A model generated the notes under the pieces. It did no database searches, was not told the DNA's origin, and worked only from the letters and a program-made list of their open reading frames with translations. Both the position numbers and the translations under genes were made by a program. This document shows, one piece after another, positions 54,588 to 63,579 of a stretch of 64,000 nucleotides of DNA; within the stretch, counting starts at the first letter, position 1, and each line of letters opens with the position of its first letter. Location: positions 1 to 64,000 of the forward strand of contig NZ_LZZS01000005.1 in NCBI RefSeq assembly GCF_014170335.1, given 5' to 3'. The stretch comes from Achromobacter sp. UMC46. GTDB taxonomy: Bacteria; Pseudomonadota; Gammaproteobacteria; Burkholderiales; Burkholderiaceae_B.

Positions 54588-54974
54588 TTACAGGACCAGA
54601 ATGGCTTCGACTTCGAACTGTGCGCCCTTGGGCAGACTCGCCACGCCGATGGTCGAACGCGCCGGGAACGGCTGCGGGATGATTTCGGCCATGATGGAGT
54701 TGGCGGCGGTGAATTTGCCCAGGTCGGTCAGGAACAGCGTCAGCTTGACGACGTTGTCCAGCGTGCCGCCGGCGGCGGTGATCACGGCCTGCATGTTGGC
54801 GAAAGCCTGGCGCACCTGCGCGTCGAAGTTTTCGGAGACCAGATCGCCGGTGCCCGGCTCCAGGCCGATCTGGCCCGAGAGGTAGACAGTCTTGGTGCCG
54901 CTAACGGCAACCGCTTGCGAGTAAGGGCCAACGGCGGCGGGCGCAGCGTCGGTATGGATGATTTGCTTGCTCAT
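54588..54974 (-). CDS. ridA: RidA/YjgF family protein
   Basis: 128 residues, trimeric enamine/imine deaminase. GPYSQAV, VYLSGQIGLEPGTGDLV, the catalytic R106 (FPARST) and E121 (FEVEAI) are in place. It removes reactive 2-aminoacrylate. It precedes recG on the same strand with a 39-base gap, perhaps a joint transcript. Confidence 0.93.
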   Translation of the reverse strand: MSKQIIHTDAAPAAVGPYSQAVAVSGTKTVYLSGQIGLEPGTGDLVSENFDAQVRQAFANMQAVITAAGGTLDNVVKLTLFLTDLGKFTAANSIMAEIIPQPFPARSTIGVASLPKGAQFEVEAILVL

Positions 54975-55082
54975 GGGCGGAATCCTTCAGGTGACGGATA
55001 GAAGCTACAACTATCGGAGTTTAAACAGCAATAGACTTTTGCGAAAGTGACCCGATGACGCAGGGATGTCCCTTTCCGGGTT

Positions 55083-55997
55083 TTACGAGTCTGCCTGATG
55101 GCCTGCCCCGCCGATATCGCCCCGATGCGCGATCAGAAGCGCGTAGAGCGCCTGGGCGGCGACGGACAGGCTGCGGCCTTTGCGTTGCACCAGATAAAGC
55201 GGGCGCGTCAGCGCGCGCCCCGCAAGCGGCACCACGCGCAGGTCTTCGCTGCGGAAATGAAAAAGCGTCATGGCGGGCACGACCGAGACGCCCAGGCCCG
55301 CCCGCACCAGTCCGGTCACGGTGGCCAGGTGTTCGACTTCGAACACCGGCAGCGGCGCGTCGGCGCCCAGCGCCTCGTCCAGATGTTTACGCACACTGCT
55401 GCCGCGCGCAAGTTGAATGACAGGATGCCGCACGACGTCGCGCAGGCGGACCCGGCTTTGCGCGGCAAGCGGATGATCCGCCCGGCACACCAGGAAGTAG
55501 CGATCCGCATGCAGGAACTCGCTATCCAGGTCGGTCATGTCCGGGCGGCGGGACGCCACGGCGAAATCGACCTGCCCGCTTTGCACCATATCCAGGCAGG
55601 GATCCAGCAACGCGTCGCGCAAGTCCAGCACGATGCCCGGATGCGCCTGGCTGAAGCGGGCCAGCAGCCCGGGCAGCCAACCGGCTGCCAGCGACGGAAG
55701 CGCGGCCAGCGCCACGCGGCCGCGCCGGCCTGCGGCGTGGTCGCGCAGGTCCTCCATGACGAGGTCCATATCCGCCAGCAGACGCCGCGCGGAGGCGTCC
55801 AGCACCCGGCCTTCGGCCGTCAGTTCCACATGCCGCGTGTTGCGGTCGAAAAGACGCAAGCCCGCGCTGTCTTCCAGTGAACGGATCAACGCGCTGAACG
55901 CGGGCTGCGTCAGGTGGCAGCGCTGCGCGGCCCGCGTGAAATGCCGTTCGTCCGCCAGCGCGACGAACGCGCGCAATTGCCGGGCAGATAGATTCAT
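55083..55997 (-). CDS. LysR-type transcriptional regulator
   Basis: 304 residues. Helix-turn-helix MNLSARQLRAFVALADERHFTRAAQRCHLTQPAFSALIRSLEDSAGLRLFDRNTRHVELTAEG and a normal effector domain. ATG at 55997. It is transcribed away from the atuA-like operon over a 100-base gap, which it presumably controls. Confidence 0.9.
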   Translation of the reverse strand: MNLSARQLRAFVALADERHFTRAAQRCHLTQPAFSALIRSLEDSAGLRLFDRNTRHVELTAEGRVLDASARRLLADMDLVMEDLRDHAAGRRGRVALAALPSLAAGWLPGLLARFSQAHPGIVLDLRDALLDPCLDMVQSGQVDFAVASRRPDMTDLDSEFLHADRYFLVCRADHPLAAQSRVRLRDVVRHPVIQLARGSSVRKHLDEALGADAPLPVFEVEHLATVTGLVRAGLGVSVVPAMTLFHFRSEDLRVVPLAGRALTRPLYLVQRKGRSLSVAAQALYALLIAHRGDIGGAGHQADS

Positions 55998-56097
55998 GGG
56001 TTTCTTCTATCAATTCATCCGATTTTTCTATTTTACTGATTAACGTCGTTTACCTATAGTGGCCACGACAGCCACCCTAGGCCCGACTGGACCCTCC

Positions 56098-57456
56098 ATG
56101 CCCCAATCTCCCTTGCTCATCGGCTGCGCATCCGGATTCTCCGGAGACCGCAGCGACGGCGCCGCCGCCGTGGTGCGCACATTGGCCGCCCAGGGCGGCG
56201 GCACGCTGATTTTCGAAACGTTGGCAGAACGCACGCTCGCCCTGGCCCAACTGGCGCGCAACGAAGATCCCAATCGTGGCTACGAGCCGCTGCTGGACGA
56301 GCTGGTATCACCCGTGCTGGCGGACTGCCTGCGCCACGGCATCAGCATCGTCAGCAATTTCGGTGCGGCCAATCCGCAGGCCGCGGCCCGTCGCATTGCC
56401 GCGATCGCGCGTGAACAAGGCTTGCCTGCGCCGCGGATCGCGGTCGTGCATGGCGACGCCCTGACGACGGCGGCGCAACGCGCCTTGTTGCGGGAACGCT
56501 TGGGCGCCGAGCTGGAAGGACACGAGGTGGTCAGTGCGACCGCCTATCTGGGTGCGACGGAAATCGCGCAGGCGCTGTCGGCGGGCGCGCAGATCGTCGT
56601 CGCGGGCCGCGTGGCGGACCCTTCGCTGACACTGGGCCCGGCGATGGCGCACTTCGGCTGGGATGCCGCGGACTGGCCTCGTCTGGGCCGCGCCACCATG
56701 GCCGGCCACATGCTCGAATGCGGCTTGCAGGTCACGGGCGGCTACTTCTGCGTGCCCGGCCTGAAAGAAGTGCCGGACGTGCACGCGGCGGGCTTCCCCA
56801 TTGCCGAAATCCATGCCGACGGCGAGTTCGTCATCGGTAAAGCCGCCGACACCGGCGGCGCGGTGGACGCGCGCACCGTGAAGGAGCAGTTGCTGTACGA
56901 AGTCCATGATCCCGCGCGCTATTTGACGCCCGACGTCGTGGCCGACCTGAGCCAGGCGCGTGTCGTCGAATTGGGCGGCGACCGTGTGGCGGTGCACGGC
57001 ATCACCGGCCATGCGCGCCCGCCCGAATTGAAAGTCAACGTGTGCTATCACGGCGGCTGGCTGGCCGAAGCCGAGATCTCGTACGCCGGCGTGCAGGCAG
57101 AAGCCCGCGCCCGGCTTGCCGCCGATATCGTGCAAAAGCGCCTGGGCGCCGGCTTCAGGCTGCGCGCCGACCTGATCGGCGCGGTCAGCATCCTGGGCGA
57201 CGACGCCGGCGAGATGCGCCGCGCCTTGCCTGACACCCGCGCCCGCGATGTGCGGCTGCGGCTGGCCGGCGAACATGCCGACCGGGCCCAGGCCGAACGC
57301 ATCCTGCGCGAAGTGACCGCGCTGTACACCTGCGGCCCCGCCGGCGGCGGCGGCGTACGCACCGCGCTGCGGCCGCGCCTGAACATGGTGTCCTGCACCA
57401 TTGCCCGCGATGCCGTGGAAAGCGGCTGGAATTTCCTGGAGGACATCACGCCATGA
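56098..57456 (+). CDS. AtuA-like acyclic terpene utilisation protein (DUF1446)
   Basis: 452 residues. LLIGCASGFSGDRSDGAAAVVRTL, GGGTLIFETLAERTLALAQL, VVAGRVADPSLTLGPAMAHFGWDAADWPRLGRATMAGHMLECGLQVTGGYF and TCGPAGGGGVRTALRPRLNM are DUF1446/AtuA features. AtuA of Pseudomonas is needed for citronellol/geraniol use; relatives occur in many carboxylate gene groups and the reaction is not certain. ATG at 56098 chosen (GGA 6 bases upstream); a GTG 39 bases earlier has no support. It overlaps the next gene by 4 bases. Confidence 0.85.
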   Translation: MPQSPLLIGCASGFSGDRSDGAAAVVRTLAAQGGGTLIFETLAERTLALAQLARNEDPNRGYEPLLDELVSPVLADCLRHGISIVSNFGAANPQAAARRIAAIAREQGLPAPRIAVVHGDALTTAAQRALLRERLGAELEGHEVVSATAYLGATEIAQALSAGAQIVVAGRVADPSLTLGPAMAHFGWDAADWPRLGRATMAGHMLECGLQVTGGYFCVPGLKEVPDVHAAGFPIAEIHADGEFVIGKAADTGGAVDARTVKEQLLYEVHDPARYLTPDVVADLSQARVVELGGDRVAVHGITGHARPPELKVNVCYHGGWLAEAEISYAGVQAEARARLAADIVQKRLGAGFRLRADLIGAVSILGDDAGEMRRALPDTRARDVRLRLAGEHADRAQAERILREVTALYTCGPAGGGGVRTALRPRLNMVSCTIARDAVESGWNFLEDITP

Positions 57457-57842
57457 CCCGCAACGCCGACACGCTATCCGTGCCGCTGTACCGGCTCGGC
57501 CACAGCCGCTCGGGCGACAAAGGCGACATCTCGAACCTGAGCCTGATCGCCTGGGACCCGGAGTGCTACGCGGTGCTGGCCGCGCAAGTCACCGAGGCCC
57601 GCGTGGCCGCGTGGTTCGCCTACCGGCATCCCGCCCGCGTCACTCGCTACCTGCTGCCCACGCTGCACGCCATGAACTTCGTGCTGGATAGCGTGCTGGA
57701 CGGCGGCGTGAACGATGCGCTGAATCTGGACACGCACGGCAAAAGCCTGTCCTTCCGATTGCTGGACCTGACGGTGGAAGTCGGCGCAGACCTGGCTCGC
57801 CGTCTGCCAGACATACCCGGCGACCGTCCCGCGGCCGCCTGA
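57453..57842 (+). CDS. AtuA-associated small protein (ferredoxin-like fold)
   Basis: 129 residues. PLYRLGHSRSGDKGDISNLSLIAWDPECYAVLAAQVTEARVAAWF and GALNLDTHGKSLSF-like VNDALNLDTHGKSLSFRLLDLTVEV are the small domain that in other bacteria is fused to the C-terminus of AtuA. Here the two are separate genes in ATGA overlap. It presumably forms a complex with the upstream protein. Confidence 0.84.
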   Translation: MTRNADTLSVPLYRLGHSRSGDKGDISNLSLIAWDPECYAVLAAQVTEARVAAWFAYRHPARVTRYLLPTLHAMNFVLDSVLDGGVNDALNLDTHGKSLSFRLLDLTVEVGADLARRLPDIPGDRPAAA

Positions 57843-57882
57843 CCCGCCCCCCCTATAAAAAAACACCACAGGAGACACCCCC

Positions 57883-58848
57883 ATGCGCATTTCATCCAAA
57901 GGCCGGCTTGCCCTGCTGCTGGCCGCCGCCCTTCCCCTGACCGCCCTGGCCCAGAACTTTCCGTCAAAACCCATCACGTTCATCGTGCCGTTCGCGGCCG
58001 GCAGCGCGACGGACCAGATAGGCCGCGCCATCGGCCAGGGCGTCACGGAACAGACCGGCCAAGCCGTGGTGATCGAGAACAAGCCCGGCGCCAGCGCCAT
58101 GATCGGCGCCGCGGCCGGCGCCCGCGCCGCGCCGGACGGCTATACCGTGCTGATCACGACCAACACGACGCACGCCGCCAACGAACACCTGTACAAGACG
58201 CTGACGTATCAGCCGGTGAAGGACTTCGCGCCGATCTCGCTGCTGGGCAAAGGCGGCCAGATCATGGTGGTGAATCCCAGCTCGCCAGCCAAGACCGTGG
58301 GCGACTTCCTGGCGCAAGCCAAGCAATCGCCGGGCAAGCTGAGTTTCGGCAGCGGCAGCTCCAGCAGCCGCATCGCCGGCGAATTGCTGCAGCAGATGGC
58401 CGGCGTGCAACTGCTGCATGTGCCGTACAAGAGCAATCCGCTGGCCGTGACCGACCTGTTGGGCGGCCAGATCGACATGATGATCACCGACACGGCAACC
58501 GGCCTGCCCCAGGTCAAGTCCGGCAAACTGCGCGCGCTGGGCGTAACGGGGCTGGCCCGTTCGCCGCTGGCGCCCGACGTGCCCACGATCGCCGAAGCCG
58601 GCGTGCCGAACTACGAGATGGGTTACTGGTTCGCGGCGTATGCGCCCGCCGGCACCCCGCCCGACGTGGTGAAGCGCCTGAACGAACTGTTGGTGAACGC
58701 CACCAAGACCAAGCCCGCCCAGCAGTTCTACGCGCAGACCGGGACGGATCCGGCCACCTCCACGCCCGGCGAATTGGCCACGTTCCAGCAGGCGGAATCG
58801 AAGAAATGGGGCGACATCATCAAGAAGGCCGGCATCCAGCCGGAATAA
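57883..58848 (+). CDS. Bug-family periplasmic substrate-binding receptor
   Basis: 321 residues, signal peptide about 23 (LPLTALAQNFPSKP). FPSKPITFIVPFAAGSATDQIGRAI, VIENKPGASAMIGAAAGARAAPDGYTVLITTNTTHAANEHLYKTLTYQPVKDFAPIS and DVPTIAEAGVPNYEMGYWFAAYAPAGTP are diagnostic. ATG at 57883 follows GGAGA. Third gene of the atu-type unit, so its ligand is probably the substrate or product of the AtuA-like protein. Confidence 0.91.
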   Translation: MRISSKGRLALLLAAALPLTALAQNFPSKPITFIVPFAAGSATDQIGRAIGQGVTEQTGQAVVIENKPGASAMIGAAAGARAAPDGYTVLITTNTTHAANEHLYKTLTYQPVKDFAPISLLGKGGQIMVVNPSSPAKTVGDFLAQAKQSPGKLSFGSGSSSSRIAGELLQQMAGVQLLHVPYKSNPLAVTDLLGGQIDMMITDTATGLPQVKSGKLRALGVTGLARSPLAPDVPTIAEAGVPNYEMGYWFAAYAPAGTPPDVVKRLNELLVNATKTKPAQQFYAQTGTDPATSTPGELATFQQAESKKWGDIIKKAGIQPE

Positions 58849-58867
58849 TTGCGGATGCCATGAATGC

Positions 58868-58897
58868 AAAAAACCCATCGCATGCGATGGGTTTTTT
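58868..58897. terminator. Bidirectional intrinsic terminator
   Basis: Six A, the palindrome CCCATCGCATGCGATGGG (58874-58891), then six T. It lies 20 bases after the Bug stop and 22 before the ferredoxin reductase stop, so it serves both genes. Confidence 0.9.
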
Positions 58898-58918
58898 GTT
58901 GGGGCGAACCGCCGTGGC

Positions 58919-59695
58919 TTATTTGTCCACGAACGCGCGTTCGACCACGTAGTCGCCCGGCTGGCCCACGCCCGCCGACACGACGAAACCGCGCTTGTCC
59001 AGCATGGCGCTGATGTCGGCCAGCATATGCGGGCTACCGCAAATCATGGCGCGATCCGTTTCGGGGTTGATCTGCGGGATGCCGATGTCTTCGCACAGCT
59101 TGCCGTTTTCCATCAGTTCCGTGATGCGGCCCTGGTTGCGGAACGGTTCGCGCGTGACGGTCGGGTAGTACACGAGCTTGTCGCGGACGACGTCGCCGAA
59201 GAACTCGTTGTTCGGCAACTCTTTTTCGATGAAGTCCGCGTAAGCCAGCTCGCTGACCCAACGCACGCCGTGGACGAGGATGACCTTGTCGAAGCGTTCG
59301 TAGATGTCCGGGTCTTTGATGATGCTCATGAAGGGCGCCAGGCCCGTGCCCGTGCCGAATAGGAACAGGTGCTTGCCCGGCTTCAGGTCGTCGACCACCA
59401 GCGTGCCCACCGGCTTGCGGCTGACCAGGATGGTGTCGCCCTCTTTCAAGTGCTGCAGGCGCGACGTGAGCGGGCCGTTCTGCACCTTGATGCTGAGGAA
59501 CTCGAGGTTTTCTTCGTAGTTCGCGCTGGCGATGCTGTAGGCCCGCAGCAGCGGCTTGCCTTCAACTTCCAGGCCGATCATGACGAAGTGGCCGTTGTGG
59601 AACCGCAAGGCCGCGTCACGCGTCGTGGTAAAGGAAAACAGGGTGTCGTTCCAGTGGTGCACGCTCAGTACGCGCTCAGTGTTGAAAGCAGCCAT
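58919..59695 (-). CDS. fpr: Ferredoxin-NADP reductase
   Basis: 258 residues. RAYSIASANYEENLEFLSIKVQNGPLTSRLQHL is the FAD-binding motif of the bacterial (subclass I) type, KHLFLFGTGTGLAPFMSIIKDPDIYERFDKVILVHGVR the NADP domain and a C-terminal VVSAGVGQPGDYVVERAFVDK close to the consensus (VERAF[VW]). It feeds electrons from NADPH to ferredoxin or flavodoxin, and supports iron-sulphur repair. Same region as the iron uptake genes. Confidence 0.94.
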   Translation of the reverse strand: MAAFNTERVLSVHHWNDTLFSFTTTRDAALRFHNGHFVMIGLEVEGKPLLRAYSIASANYEENLEFLSIKVQNGPLTSRLQHLKEGDTILVSRKPVGTLVVDDLKPGKHLFLFGTGTGLAPFMSIIKDPDIYERFDKVILVHGVRWVSELAYADFIEKELPNNEFFGDVVRDKLVYYPTVTREPFRNQGRITELMENGKLCEDIGIPQINPETDRAMICGSPHMLADISAMLDKRGFVVSAGVGQPGDYVVERAFVDK

Positions 59696-59824
59696 GTCGT
59701 AGTAGTGAATATTAGGGTTAACGCTATTCTACAGGGTCTTGATAGGAATTGCTCTCATTATTCCGTAATACGCTTATGCCGTATTGATGGGGATCAAGCG
59801 TTGGATTCTTCGCCTTACGAGTAG

Positions 59825-59880
59825 TTGAATGGTTTTTCGCTTCCTGGTATCGTCGCGTTCTCAGTTGATAATCGTTTTCG
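59825..59880 (+). promoter_or_regulatory. Candidate promoter and Fur box for fbpABC
   Basis: TTGAAT (59825-59830) and TATCGT (59848-59853) are 17 bases apart. A Fur-like site TGATAATCGTTTTCG (59866-59880) matches the 7-1-7 consensus at 11 of 14 fixed positions and would cover the start of transcription. The gap 59696-59954 holds no gene. Confidence 0.5.
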
Positions 59881-59954
59881 TTAGCAGACCGTTTTAAGTA
59901 ATGGGAAGCCCTTTCGCGGCTTTCCCCGTTGCTGCCCTAGCTGGAGTTTCCGAC

Positions 59955-60998
59955 ATGACCAAGCGTCCCCAATTGAATTCGCTGCTGCGCGCCCTGGCGC
60001 TGGCCGGCGCCGCCGCCTTCACCGTCTCGGCCAATGCCGCGGAAGAAGTCAGCCTGTACACCACCCGGGAACCCAAGCTGATCCAGCCCTTGCTGGATGC
60101 CTTCACCAAGGAAAGCGGCATCAAGGTCAACACCGTATTCGTCAAGGACGGCCTGCTGGAACGCGTCAAGGCGGAAGGCGCCAAGTCGCCCGCCGACGTG
60201 CTGATGACCGTGGACATCGGCAACCTGCTGGACCTGGTGGACGGCGGCGTGACGCAATCGGTCAAGTCCCAGACCCTGGAATCGGTGATTCCCGCGAACC
60301 TGCGCGGCGCCGACGGCAAGTGGTTTGCGCTGTCGCTGCGCGACCGCGTGCTGTACGTCGAAAAGGACCTGAAGCTGGAATCCTTCCGCTATGAAGACCT
60401 GGCCGACCCGAAGTGGAAGGGCAAGGTCTGCATCCGCTCGGGTCAGCACCCCTACAACACCGCGATGGTCGCCTCGATGATCGCCCATGACGGCGCGGAA
60501 GCCACCGAGAAGTGGCTGCGCGGCGTCAAGGCCAACCTGGCCCGCAAGGCCGCCGGCGGCGACCGCGACGTGGCGCGCGACATCCTGGGCGGCATCTGCG
60601 ACATCGGCCTGGCCAATGCGTACTACGTCGGCCACATGAAGAATTCCGAACCCGGCACCGACGGCCGCAAGTGGGGCGACGCCATCAAGGTCATCCGCCC
60701 GACGTTCGCCAACGAGAAAAGCGGCGGCACCCACGTGAACGTCAGCGGCGCCGCCGTTGCCGCCCACGCGCCGCACAAGGCCAACGCGATCAAGCTGCTG
60801 GACTTCCTGGTGTCCGAACCCGCCCAGGCCCTGTATGCCCAGGCCAACTATGAGTACCCCGTCCGCAAGGGCGTGAAGCTGGACCCCGTGATCGCCAGCT
60901 TCGGCGAACTGAAGGTGGACCCGCTGCCCCTGACCGAAATCGCCAAGTACCGCAAGCAAGCCAGCGAGCTCGTGGACAAGGTCGGCTTCGACAACTGA
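59955..60998 (+). CDS. fbpA: Ferric-iron ABC transporter binding protein FbpA
   Basis: 347 residues. Signal peptide ends near residue 28 (TVSANAAEEV). EVSLYTTREPKLIQPLLDAFTKESGIKVN is the family start; Y35 and the pair Y223-Y224 (IGLANAYYVGH) are the iron-binding tyrosines. It delivers Fe(III) to FbpBC. ATG at 59955 has GGAG 8 bases upstream. Confidence 0.93.
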   Translation: MTKRPQLNSLLRALALAGAAAFTVSANAAEEVSLYTTREPKLIQPLLDAFTKESGIKVNTVFVKDGLLERVKAEGAKSPADVLMTVDIGNLLDLVDGGVTQSVKSQTLESVIPANLRGADGKWFALSLRDRVLYVEKDLKLESFRYEDLADPKWKGKVCIRSGQHPYNTAMVASMIAHDGAEATEKWLRGVKANLARKAAGGDRDVARDILGGICDIGLANAYYVGHMKNSEPGTDGRKWGDAIKVIRPTFANEKSGGTHVNVSGAAVAAHAPHKANAIKLLDFLVSEPAQALYAQANYEYPVRKGVKLDPVIASFGELKVDPLPLTEIAKYRKQASELVDKVGFDN

Positions 60999-61010
60999 TA
61001 AGCCCCCGGC

Positions 61011-61083
61011 CGCCACGCCCTCGGCGTGGCGCGAGCCTGCGGCAGTATTGGGCCTGTTCGCCTCTTTCCGGAGGGAACAGGCC
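61011..61083 (+). repeat. Two stem-loops between fbpA and fbpB
   Basis: CGCCACGCC (61011-61019) pairs with 61023-61031; GGCCTGTTC (61051-61059) pairs with 61075-61083, extended inside by CCTC / GAGG. No T-run follows. They likely hold back expression of fbpB and fbpC compared with fbpA. Confidence 0.6.
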
Positions 61084-61111
61084 TTGCCTTTGATGCAATC
61101 GACTTTGAAGC

Positions 61112-62782
61112 ATGCACACAGAATCCTTGCCCCGGCCGCTGCGTTTGCGCTGGACTGAACGCGGCGCCGGCTGGCTCGCGGGCGCCACCCTGATTGCCCT
61201 GGCGGTGCTGGCGCCCGTGCTGACGCTGCTCTGGTGGGCGATGGGCGGCGAGCTTTCGCACTGGCAGCATCTGGCAAGCTATGTGCTGCCGCAAGCCCTG
61301 GCCAACACGGCCATGCTGCTGGCGGGCGTGGGCGTGATGGTCACGCTGCTGGGCACCGGCGCCGCCTGGCTGGTGACGGCCTACGACTTCCCCACGCGCC
61401 GCATCCTGACCTGGGCGCTGCTGCTGCCGCTGGCGGTGCCGACCTACATCATCGCGTTCTCGTACCTGGACTTGCTGCATCCCATCGGGCCCGTCCAGAC
61501 CGCAATCCGCGCCCTGCTGGGCTACGACAGCCCAAGACAGTTCCGCCTGCCCGACCTGCGTTCGATTTACGGCGCGATTTTCGTGCTGGGTTTCGTGCTG
61601 TACCCGTATGTCTATCTGAGCACGCGCGTCATGTTCATGACGCAGGCGGCCAGCCTGTTGGAAGCGGCCCGCACATTGGGCGCGGGACGCGTCGCCGTGT
61701 TCTTCCGCGTCGCCCTGCCGCTGGCCCGCCCCGCCATCGTCGTGGGCGTGAGCCTGGCGCTGCTGGAAACGCTGAACGATATCGGCGCGTCGGAGTTCCT
61801 GGGTGTCCAGACGCTGACGGTATCGGTCTATACGACCTGGGTCACGCGGTCGGACCTGGCCGGCGCGGCCCAGATCGCGCTGACGATGCTTGCCATCGTG
61901 ATCGGGCTGATCATGCTGGAGCGTCACGGCCGCAAGCGCCAGCGTTATGCCAATACGCAACGCATGCGCCCCATGCAGCCGCGCCGCCTGCACGGACTGC
62001 CCGCCGCCGTCGCGGCCCTGCTGGGCTGGATCCCCGTCGTGCTGGGCTTCATCGCACCGGCCGCCTACCTGATCTTCGAAACGTACAAACGCCTGCATCT
62101 GGTGGGCGGCGTGTCAAACCAGTTGATCAACGGCTTGGGCAACACGCTGATCGTCGCGTTCAGCGCCACCATCGTGACTCTGATTTGCGGGCTGATCGTG
62201 GCCTGGGCCGGCCGCGCCTTGCGTGAAAGCGCCAGCTTCAACCCGGGCCGCGCCTGCGCGCGCATCGCCAGCCTGGGCTACGCGGTGCCGGGCACCGTGC
62301 TGGCCATCGGCCTGCTGACGCCCTTCGTCTGGATCGACAACGCGGTCGCCACGGTGTTCGGCGGATCGGGCCTGTTCCTGATGGGTTCCATGGGCGCGCT
62401 GGTGTGCGCCTATGTGATCCGGTTCCTGGCGATCTCCACCGGCGCGCTGGAAGCAGGCCTTGCCCGCATCCCCCCGTCGCTGGAGCAGGCGTCGCGCCTG
62501 CTGGGCGAAAGCTCCGCGGGCACGTTGCGCCGCGTCCACCTGCCGCTGCTGCGTCCCGCGCTGGCCGCAAGCGCCCTGCTGGTCTTCGTGGACGCCATGA
62601 AGGAGCTGCCCGCGACCCTGCTGCTGCGCCCCATGAATTTCGACACGCTCGCCACTTGGCTCTACGCCGAAGCCGCCCGCGGAACGTACGAGGAAGGCGC
62701 CGTCGCGGCGCTGGCGATCGTGCTGGCCGGCCTTTTGCCCGTCATCCTGCTGGCGCGCACCAATTTGAAAATGGGACATTGA
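61112..62782 (+). CDS. fbpB: Ferric-iron ABC transporter permease FbpB
   Basis: 556 residues: two fused permease halves of six segments each. Two EAA loops are visible: EAARTLGAGRVAVFFRVALPLARPA and, in the second half, QASRLLGESSAGTLRRVHLPLLRPA. ATG at 61112. It ends 5 bases before the fbpC start. Confidence 0.92.
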   Translation: MHTESLPRPLRLRWTERGAGWLAGATLIALAVLAPVLTLLWWAMGGELSHWQHLASYVLPQALANTAMLLAGVGVMVTLLGTGAAWLVTAYDFPTRRILTWALLLPLAVPTYIIAFSYLDLLHPIGPVQTAIRALLGYDSPRQFRLPDLRSIYGAIFVLGFVLYPYVYLSTRVMFMTQAASLLEAARTLGAGRVAVFFRVALPLARPAIVVGVSLALLETLNDIGASEFLGVQTLTVSVYTTWVTRSDLAGAAQIALTMLAIVIGLIMLERHGRKRQRYANTQRMRPMQPRRLHGLPAAVAALLGWIPVVLGFIAPAAYLIFETYKRLHLVGGVSNQLINGLGNTLIVAFSATIVTLICGLIVAWAGRALRESASFNPGRACARIASLGYAVPGTVLAIGLLTPFVWIDNAVATVFGGSGLFLMGSMGALVCAYVIRFLAISTGALEAGLARIPPSLEQASRLLGESSAGTLRRVHLPLLRPALAASALLVFVDAMKELPATLLLRPMNFDTLATWLYAEAARGTYEEGAVAALAIVLAGLLPVILLARTNLKMGH

Positions 62783-62787
62783 CCGTC

Positions 62788-63564
62788 GTGCCCGATCTGT
62801 TAGAAATCGATCATCTCTCTCTCGCCTACGACACGCCCGCCGGCTTGAAACCCGTGGTGCAGGACTTGACGCTGGGCCTGCCGGCCGGGCACATCGGTTG
62901 CCTGCTTGGCGAATCCGGTTGCGGCAAGACCACGGTGTTGCGCGCCATCGCCGGCTTCGAGCCCGTGCGGGCCGGCCGCATCCTGCTGGACGGCGCCGTC
63001 ATTTCATCGGCCACCGAACAAGTGGCGCCGGAACAGCGCCGCGTGGGCATGATGTTCCAGGACTACGCCCTGTTCCCGCATCTGACCGTGGCCTTGAACG
63101 TGGCGTTCGGCTTGCGCAAGCTTGCGCGCGCGGACCGCGCCCGCCGCGTGGAAGAGATGCTGGAGCTGGTAGGCCTGGCGCAAGCCGCCAACAGCTACCC
63201 GCACGAGATTTCGGGCGGCCAGCAGCAGCGCGTGGCGCTGGCCCGTGCGCTGGCGCCTTCGCCCGACCTGCTGTTGCTGGACGAGCCGTTCTCGAACCTG
63301 GATGTGGACACGCGCGAACGCCTGGCGTTTGAAGTGCGCGACATCCTCAAGACCACCGGGCACACGGCCATCCTCGTCACGCACAACCAGGCCGAGGCCT
63401 TCGCCATCGCCGACCGCATCGGCGTGATGACGAAGGGGGCGATCGCGCAGTGGGATACGCCCTACAACCTGCACCAACATCCCAGCACCGACTTCGTCCG
63501 CGACTTCATCCGCCGCGAAGCGCTGGAGGCCCAGCGCGAGCAGGCTTTCGCCCGCGGGCGCTGA
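62788..63564 (+). CDS. fbpC: Ferric-iron ABC transporter ATPase FbpC, short form
   Basis: 258 residues. Walker A GESGCGKT (41-48), signature ISGGQ (141-145), Walker B LLLLDE (161-166), switch H199. Family members are near 350 residues; here the C-terminal TOBE-like part is missing, since the protein ends soon after the QWDTPYNLHQHPSTDFVRDFI segment. A GTG start at 62788 is chosen, with GGGA 11 bases upstream; a TTG at 62779 overlaps the fbpB stop. Confidence 0.89.
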   Translation: MPDLLEIDHLSLAYDTPAGLKPVVQDLTLGLPAGHIGCLLGESGCGKTTVLRAIAGFEPVRAGRILLDGAVISSATEQVAPEQRRVGMMFQDYALFPHLTVALNVAFGLRKLARADRARRVEEMLELVGLAQAANSYPHEISGGQQQRVALARALAPSPDLLLLDEPFSNLDVDTRERLAFEVRDILKTTGHTAILVTHNQAEAFAIADRIGVMTKGAIAQWDTPYNLHQHPSTDFVRDFIRREALEAQREQAFARGR

Positions 63565-63579
63565 ACCGGCCTCCGCCGC

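Noticed and set aside
56098..57842. Possible frameshift splitting one AtuA protein into two genes
   Set aside because: The junction is a clean ATGA overlap with a proper start codon, and separate genes are a known arrangement for this family.
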